The position numbers were made by a program, and so were the translations under genes. The notes beneath the pieces are model-generated. The model worked only from the letters and a program-made list of their open reading frames with translations. It had not been told where the DNA came from and ran no database searches. A stretch of DNA of 45,935 nt from Acidobacteriaceae bacterium (GTDB taxonomy: Bacteria; Acidobacteriota; Terriglobia; Terriglobales; Acidobacteriaceae), in contig JANWJB010000176.1 of the NCBI GenBank assembly GCA_025449575.1, forward strand, positions 1 through 45,935, given 5' to 3'. Numbering within the stretch: position 1 is the stretch's first letter; each line of letters opens with the position of its first letter. Shown in pieces: positions 42,503-45,935 of the stretch.

Positions 42503-43300
42503 ATGCAGCTCGACCGGCAATCCGTCGCCGCTCATCTCCGGTACCTGCGCGAGTTGGGCATCTATGATCTCTATCGTCGCGATGCCTCTCTGAACCAGGA
42601 AACGATAAGCTGGGCGCCGCCCGCAACCGCCGTCTCAAATTTAAACCGGGAGGAACCGGACATTCCGCCACGCACGCCTTTTCCATCGCAGCCTCCTGTG
42701 GGCGCTGTTGTTGCTCCCCAGGACCGAGCCGAAGCATTGCGCGCCATCCGCGCCGAGATTGGCGATTGTACTCGATGCGCACTGGCCGCCGGGCGCAACA
42801 AGATCGTTTTTGGCGATGGTGATCCCAACGCTCGCCTCATGTTCGTGGGCGAGGGGCCGGGAGCCGACGAGGATGCTCAGGGGTTGCCCTTTGTGGGCCG
42901 CGCCGGCCAACTGCTCAACAACATGATTGCCGCCATGGGGCTGCGGCGCGAGCAGGTCTACATCGCCAACATCGTGAAGTGCCGTCCACCGCAGAACCGG
43001 GTTCCCGAGCCGGAAGAGGCGCATACCTGCACGCCATTTCTCTTCCGGCAGATCGATGTTGTGCGTCCCCAGGTGGTGGTGGCGCTGGGCGCAACGGCCG
43101 CATTCTATCTGATGGGCGTCAAGTCGCCATTGAGCGGTTTGCGCGGACGGGTGCACATGTGCCGCGGACGCAAATTGATCGTCACTTATCATCCCGCCTA
43201 TTTGCTTCGCGACCCGCGCCAGAAGAAAGAAGCTTGGCACGATCTTCAATTGGCCATGGGCGAGCTAGGCTTGACCGCGCCATCGCCCAAGGCCGGCTAG
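42503..43300 (+). CDS. udg: Family 4 uracil-DNA glycosylase
   Basis: Iron-sulfur uracil-DNA glycosylase, removes uracil to start base-excision repair. 265 residues with an N-terminal extension of about 70. Cluster cysteines C89, C92 (CTRC), C160 (NIVKCRPPQNR) and C176 are in place; motif A is GEGPGADEDAQGLPFVGRAG (115-134) and motif B is YHPAYLLR with H230. ATG 42503 is preceded by GGAG. It is coupled to coaBC by a 3-nt gap. Its TAG stop (43298-43300) is built into the first palindromic element. priA follows 264 nt later. Confidence 0.93.
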   Translation: MQLDRQSVAAHLRYLRELGIYDLYRRDASLNQETISWAPPATAVSNLNREEPDIPPRTPFPSQPPVGAVVAPQDRAEALRAIRAEIGDCTRCALAAGRNKIVFGDGDPNARLMFVGEGPGADEDAQGLPFVGRAGQLLNNMIAAMGLRREQVYIANIVKCRPPQNRVPEPEEAHTCTPFLFRQIDVVRPQVVVALGATAAFYLMGVKSPLSGLRGRVHMCRGRKLIVTYHPAYLLRDPRQKKEAWHDLQLAMGELGLTAPSPKAG

Positions 43301-43415
43301 AGCGTTTTCGCTAATGGTGTAGACCGAATAGCAGGGCTGGACGCGGCCATTCCATCGAAGAATGGCCGCACGTAGTTGATCTCACCAGACCACAGTATTA
43401 GCGAAAATGCTTTAG
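43297..43415 (+). repeat. Covarying palindromic element, copy 1 (candidate structured RNA)
   Basis: Outer stem: 43297-43315 pairs with 43397-43415, 19 bp with two G-T pairs, both of which are G-U wobbles only if the RNA is read from the plus strand. Then a 27-nt linker beginning GGTGTA, an inner perfect 10-bp hairpin (43343-43352 with 43360-43369; loop CATCGAA), and a 27-nt linker containing ATCTCACCA and CACAGT. GGTG and CACC in the linkers could form a middle pairing. Starts within the udg stop codon. Could act as an RNA element, or be a short mobile palindrome. Confidence 0.75.
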
Positions 43416-43449
43416 AAAAACTGCTGTCCGCGCAAGGCGCGCCTCCTCG

Positions 43450-43561
43450 AGCAAAAGCACAGATGGTGTAAGGTGAAAAACGACTCTTCACGCAGCCATT
43501 CGATCAAGGAATGGCTGCACATAACCCAATCTCACCACATCACAGTATCTGTGCTTTTGCT
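43450..43561 (+). repeat. Covarying palindromic element, copy 2 (candidate structured RNA)
   Basis: Outer stem: 43450-43464 pairs perfectly with 43547-43561 (15 bp). Linker 27 nt (GGTGTA...), inner 10-bp hairpin 43492-43501 with 43509-43518, loop GATCAAG, then a 28-nt linker with ATCTCACCA and CACAGT. Compared with copy 1 the outer stem differs in 8 of 15 positions: seven are compensated on the other strand and the eighth changes G-U to A-U. The inner stem has one further compensated change. Same orientation as copy 1, 34 nt away, ending 3 nt before the priA ATG. Confidence 0.75.
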
Positions 43562-43564
43562 ATC

Positions 43565-45935
43565 ATGTCCGTCTTCTGCGATGTAGCGCTTCCTGTGCCG
43601 CTCGACCGTACCTTTACGTACCGGCTGAGAGCCCCGGCATCGTTCGATGCCGGCGAAGCCGGCGCGGCGGTCTCCGATGCCCATCCGCCCGTGGGCAGCC
43701 GCGTGATCGTGCCCTTCCGCAACACCAAGCTCATCGGCGTCATCACGCGCCTGCACGACGATGCTCCTCCTGTCGAGGCCAAGCTAGTGGAAGCCGTTCT
43801 CGACCGGGAGCCCATCCTGACTCCGGAACTGATGGAGCTGGCGCACTGGATCGCGCAGTATTATCTCGCTCCTTTGGGAGAGGTCTTGCGAACCATGCTG
43901 CCGCTGATGGCCGAGACACGCCGCGCCACGTTCTACCGCATCAGTGAAACCGGACAGGCGGTGCTGCTCGCGGGGGCGCAGCAGGGCTCCTCGCGGCGCT
44001 CCCGCCGCAGCGCGGGCGAGCAGGATAGCGAGTACGCGGTGCTGAACTATCTCTCCGATGGCGCTCCGGTGAAAAGCGCTGCGCTGCGGCGCGCCGTCAA
44101 GGCGAGCAATGAACTGCTGGCAGGCATGGCGCGCAAGAAGTGGTTGCTGCTGGAGACCGAAGCCGCGCCGCGCGACGCGCGGCGCCTGCTGCGCTATGCC
44201 GTTCTGGTGGATGAGGCCAGGCCCCGCAAGCTAAACGAGAACCAATTGGCGATTCTGGCCGAGCTGGCCGGCGCCGGCGGCAGCCTTCCCCTGCCGGAGA
44301 TGCGCCAGATGGGCATTCGACTCTCCACCCTGCAAACCCTGGTCAAGCGCGGTATGGTGCGGCTGGAGGAGCGGCCGGCGACATTTCATCTCTCCGCGCT
44401 GGTAAGCGACAGCGGCGGGAGGCATCGTCCCGTTCCCGGCGATGCGCTCAACCGGGATCAGCAGGCGGCGCTCAAGCGCATCCTTGCAGCCATGGAGCAG
44501 GAGGCGTTCGGCCCCTGCCTGCTCTATGGCATTACCGGCTCGGGCAAAACGGCTGTGTATCTGGCCGCGATGAAGCACGCCGCCGAGCGAGGAAAATCGG
44601 CGATCCTGCTCGTGCCTGAGATCGGTCTCACTCCGGCCATGGCGGCCCAACTCCACTTTGCCTTCGGCAGCCGGGTGGCGTTGCTGCACTCCGCGCTCAC
44701 TCCCGATGAGCGGGCGGAGCAGTGGCGGCGCATCCGCCGCGGGGAGACCGGCATCGTCGTCGGCACGCGCTCGGCGGTCTTTGCTCCGGTGCAGAACCTG
44801 GGGTTGATGATCGTCGATGAGGAGCATGATTCCTCCTACAAGCAAGGCGAGGTTCCGCGCTATCACGGCCGGGATGTCGCCGTGATGCGGGCAAAGATCG
44901 CAGGCGCAGCCGTGGTTCTCGGTTCCGCCACGCCCTCGCTGGAGTCGTGGCGGAATGCGGAGACGGGAAAGTATGCCCTGATTGAGATGGGGGAGCGTGT
45001 CAACCGGCGGCCGCTGCCTGCCGTGGAACTGGTGGACATGCGGCGCGAATTCCAGGAGACCGGCCAGGAGCAGCTGTTTTCCCGTCTCCTGGTAGAAGAA
45101 ACCCACGCGACGCTCGATCGCGGCGAGCAGGCCATCATTCTGCTCAACCGCCGCGGCTATTCCTTTGTCGTACTCTGCCGCGCCTGCGGAGAGAAGCTGC
45201 AATGCGAGAACTGCGCCATCGCACTCACCTATCATCGGCCGGTGGCGGCGGACGGCAAGCCGGAGCCGCATCCCTCGGGTCAGCGCCTCAAATGCCACTA
45301 CTGCGGTTATATAAGAACCGTTCCCAAGCGCTGCCCGGCGTGCGAAAGCGAGCACCTGTTTTACCTCGGCGCGGGATCGCAGCAGGGCGAGGAGCGGTTG
45401 CAGGAGTTGTTTCCCAACGCCCGCCTCGGCCGCATGGATCGCGACACCGTGCGCGGCCGGCACGATATGGAGCGGCTACTGGCCCAGCTTCACTCCGGCG
45501 CCATCAATCTGCTGGTGGGCACGCAGATGATTGCCAAAGGGCATGACATCCATGGCGTCACGCTGGTGGGCGTGGTGGGAGCCGATTATGCGCTCGGGCT
45601 ACCCGACTTCCGCGCCGCCGAGCGCGTCTTCCAACTGTTGACCCAGGTCTCCGGCCGCGCCGGAAGAGGAGAATTGCCGGGCCGGGTTTTGGTGCAGACT
45701 TATCATCCGGAGCACTACGCCATTCAGTGCGCGGCACGGCATGACTTCCACGGCTTTCTGCGCCGGGAGATGCAGTATCGCAAGTGGATGCATTACCCGC
45801 CCTATGCGGTGCTGGCCAACGTCATGGTCCACAGCCCCCGTTTGGAAGAAGCGGCGGCTTGGGTGACCAAGCTGGGCAAGTGGCTGGCCGCTCATCCCTC
45901 CGACGGCGTGCGTGTGCTGGGCCCGGCCACCGCCC
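43565..45935 (+). CDS. priA: Primosomal replication-restart helicase PriA (3' end outside window)
   Basis: 3'-5' helicase that reloads the replisome at stalled forks. 790 codons are present and the frame is open at base 45935. N-terminal DNA-binding domain VALPVPLDRTFTYRL; helicase Walker A GITGSGKT (322-329) and DEEH box (418-421); zinc region with four Cys pairs (CRACGEKLQCENC, CHYCG, CPAC); helicase motifs VGTQMIAKGHD, TQVSGRAGRG. A segment at about 140-155 (SSRRSRRSAGEQ) is a basic insertion. ATG 43565 gives the usual N-terminus but has no Shine-Dalgarno, and lies three bases after a structured element, so its translation may depend on that structure. Confidence 0.94.
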   Translation, partial: MSVFCDVALPVPLDRTFTYRLRAPASFDAGEAGAAVSDAHPPVGSRVIVPFRNTKLIGVITRLHDDAPPVEAKLVEAVLDREPILTPELMELAHWIAQYYLAPLGEVLRTMLPLMAETRRATFYRISETGQAVLLAGAQQGSSRRSRRSAGEQDSEYAVLNYLSDGAPVKSAALRRAVKASNELLAGMARKKWLLLETEAAPRDARRLLRYAVLVDEARPRKLNENQLAILAELAGAGGSLPLPEMRQMGIRLSTLQTLVKRGMVRLEERPATFHLSALVSDSGGRHRPVPGDALNRDQQAALKRILAAMEQEAFGPCLLYGITGSGKTAVYLAAMKHAAERGKSAILLVPEIGLTPAMAAQLHFAFGSRVALLHSALTPDERAEQWRRIRRGETGIVVGTRSAVFAPVQNLGLMIVDEEHDSSYKQGEVPRYHGRDVAVMRAKIAGAAVVLGSATPSLESWRNAETGKYALIEMGERVNRRPLPAVELVDMRREFQETGQEQLFSRLLVEETHATLDRGEQAIILLNRRGYSFVVLCRACGEKLQCENCAIALTYHRPVAADGKPEPHPSGQRLKCHYCGYIRTVPKRCPACESEHLFYLGAGSQQGEERLQELFPNARLGRMDRDTVRGRHDMERLLAQLHSGAINLLVGTQMIAKGHDIHGVTLVGVVGADYALGLPDFRAAERVFQLLTQVSGRAGRGELPGRVLVQTYHPEHYAIQCAARHDFHGFLRREMQYRKWMHYPPYAVLANVMVHSPRLEEAAAWVTKLGKWLAAHPSDGVRVLGPATA

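Overview
The window is a contiguous piece of a GC-rich (roughly 60%) chromosome from a diderm bacterium. The best guess is Acidobacteriota (class Terriglobia/Acidobacteriia). The evidence is the mix of LPS-export genes, OmpX-like beta-barrels, TonB, the housekeeping block gmk-rpoZ-coaBC-udg-priA, and the protein styles seen. This placement is inference; no rRNA or tRNA gene is present to test it.

Layout. 1-3743 (minus): leucine operon leuA-leuB-leuC, with leuC running off the left edge and leuA lacking the usual C-terminal leucine-sensing domain. 3744-3919: divergent AT-rich control region with a textbook LysR-type operator in front of a LysR regulator (plus). 5005-9420: two small beta-barrel proteins, a large exported M48-peptidase-like protein whose zinc motif is broken, and a TonB-family protein. 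9942-13002: galE and acs. 13003-17061: a worn-looking stretch with a vapC remnant, a secreted mutarotase-like protein, a higA remnant, a lone class I isoprenoid-synthase-like gene and an AI-2E-type permease missing its front end. 17062-20253 (minus): a soluble GAF-PAS-PAS-PAS histidine kinase and an exported SnoaL-like protein. 20433-23684: dxs, a DinB-fold protein and a DUF2127 membrane protein. 23870-27379: a single 1169-residue protein that joins GH18, polysaccharide deacetylase and family-2 glycosyltransferase domains.

From 27417 on, the genes all lie on the plus strand: lptC/lptA-like, lptB, rpoN, hpf, a PAS-PAS-GGDEF-EAL protein, rapZ, an MsbA-type ABC exporter, yicC, gmk, rpoZ, coaBC, udg and priA (cut by the right edge). 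The first part is the proteobacterial lptCAB-rpoN-hpf-ptsN-rapZ order, with a c-di-GMP gene where ptsN normally sits. The theme is envelope biogenesis (LPS transport, lipid A flipping, exopolysaccharide) linked to sigma-54 and ribosome hibernation, then nucleotide/CoA metabolism and replication restart.

The most unusual non-coding signal is a tandem pair of about 115-nt elements between udg and priA (43297-43561). Both fold into the same two-stem structure although the stem sequences differ at many compensating positions. This is the signature of a selected RNA structure or a structured mobile repeat, and it ends three bases before the priA start codon. A second recurring pattern is a -10-like hexamer 5-11 nt before a start codon that has no good Shine-Dalgarno (coaBC, rpoN, the lptC/A-like gene, a leader ORF before the MsbA gene), which suggests leaderless or near-leaderless transcripts.
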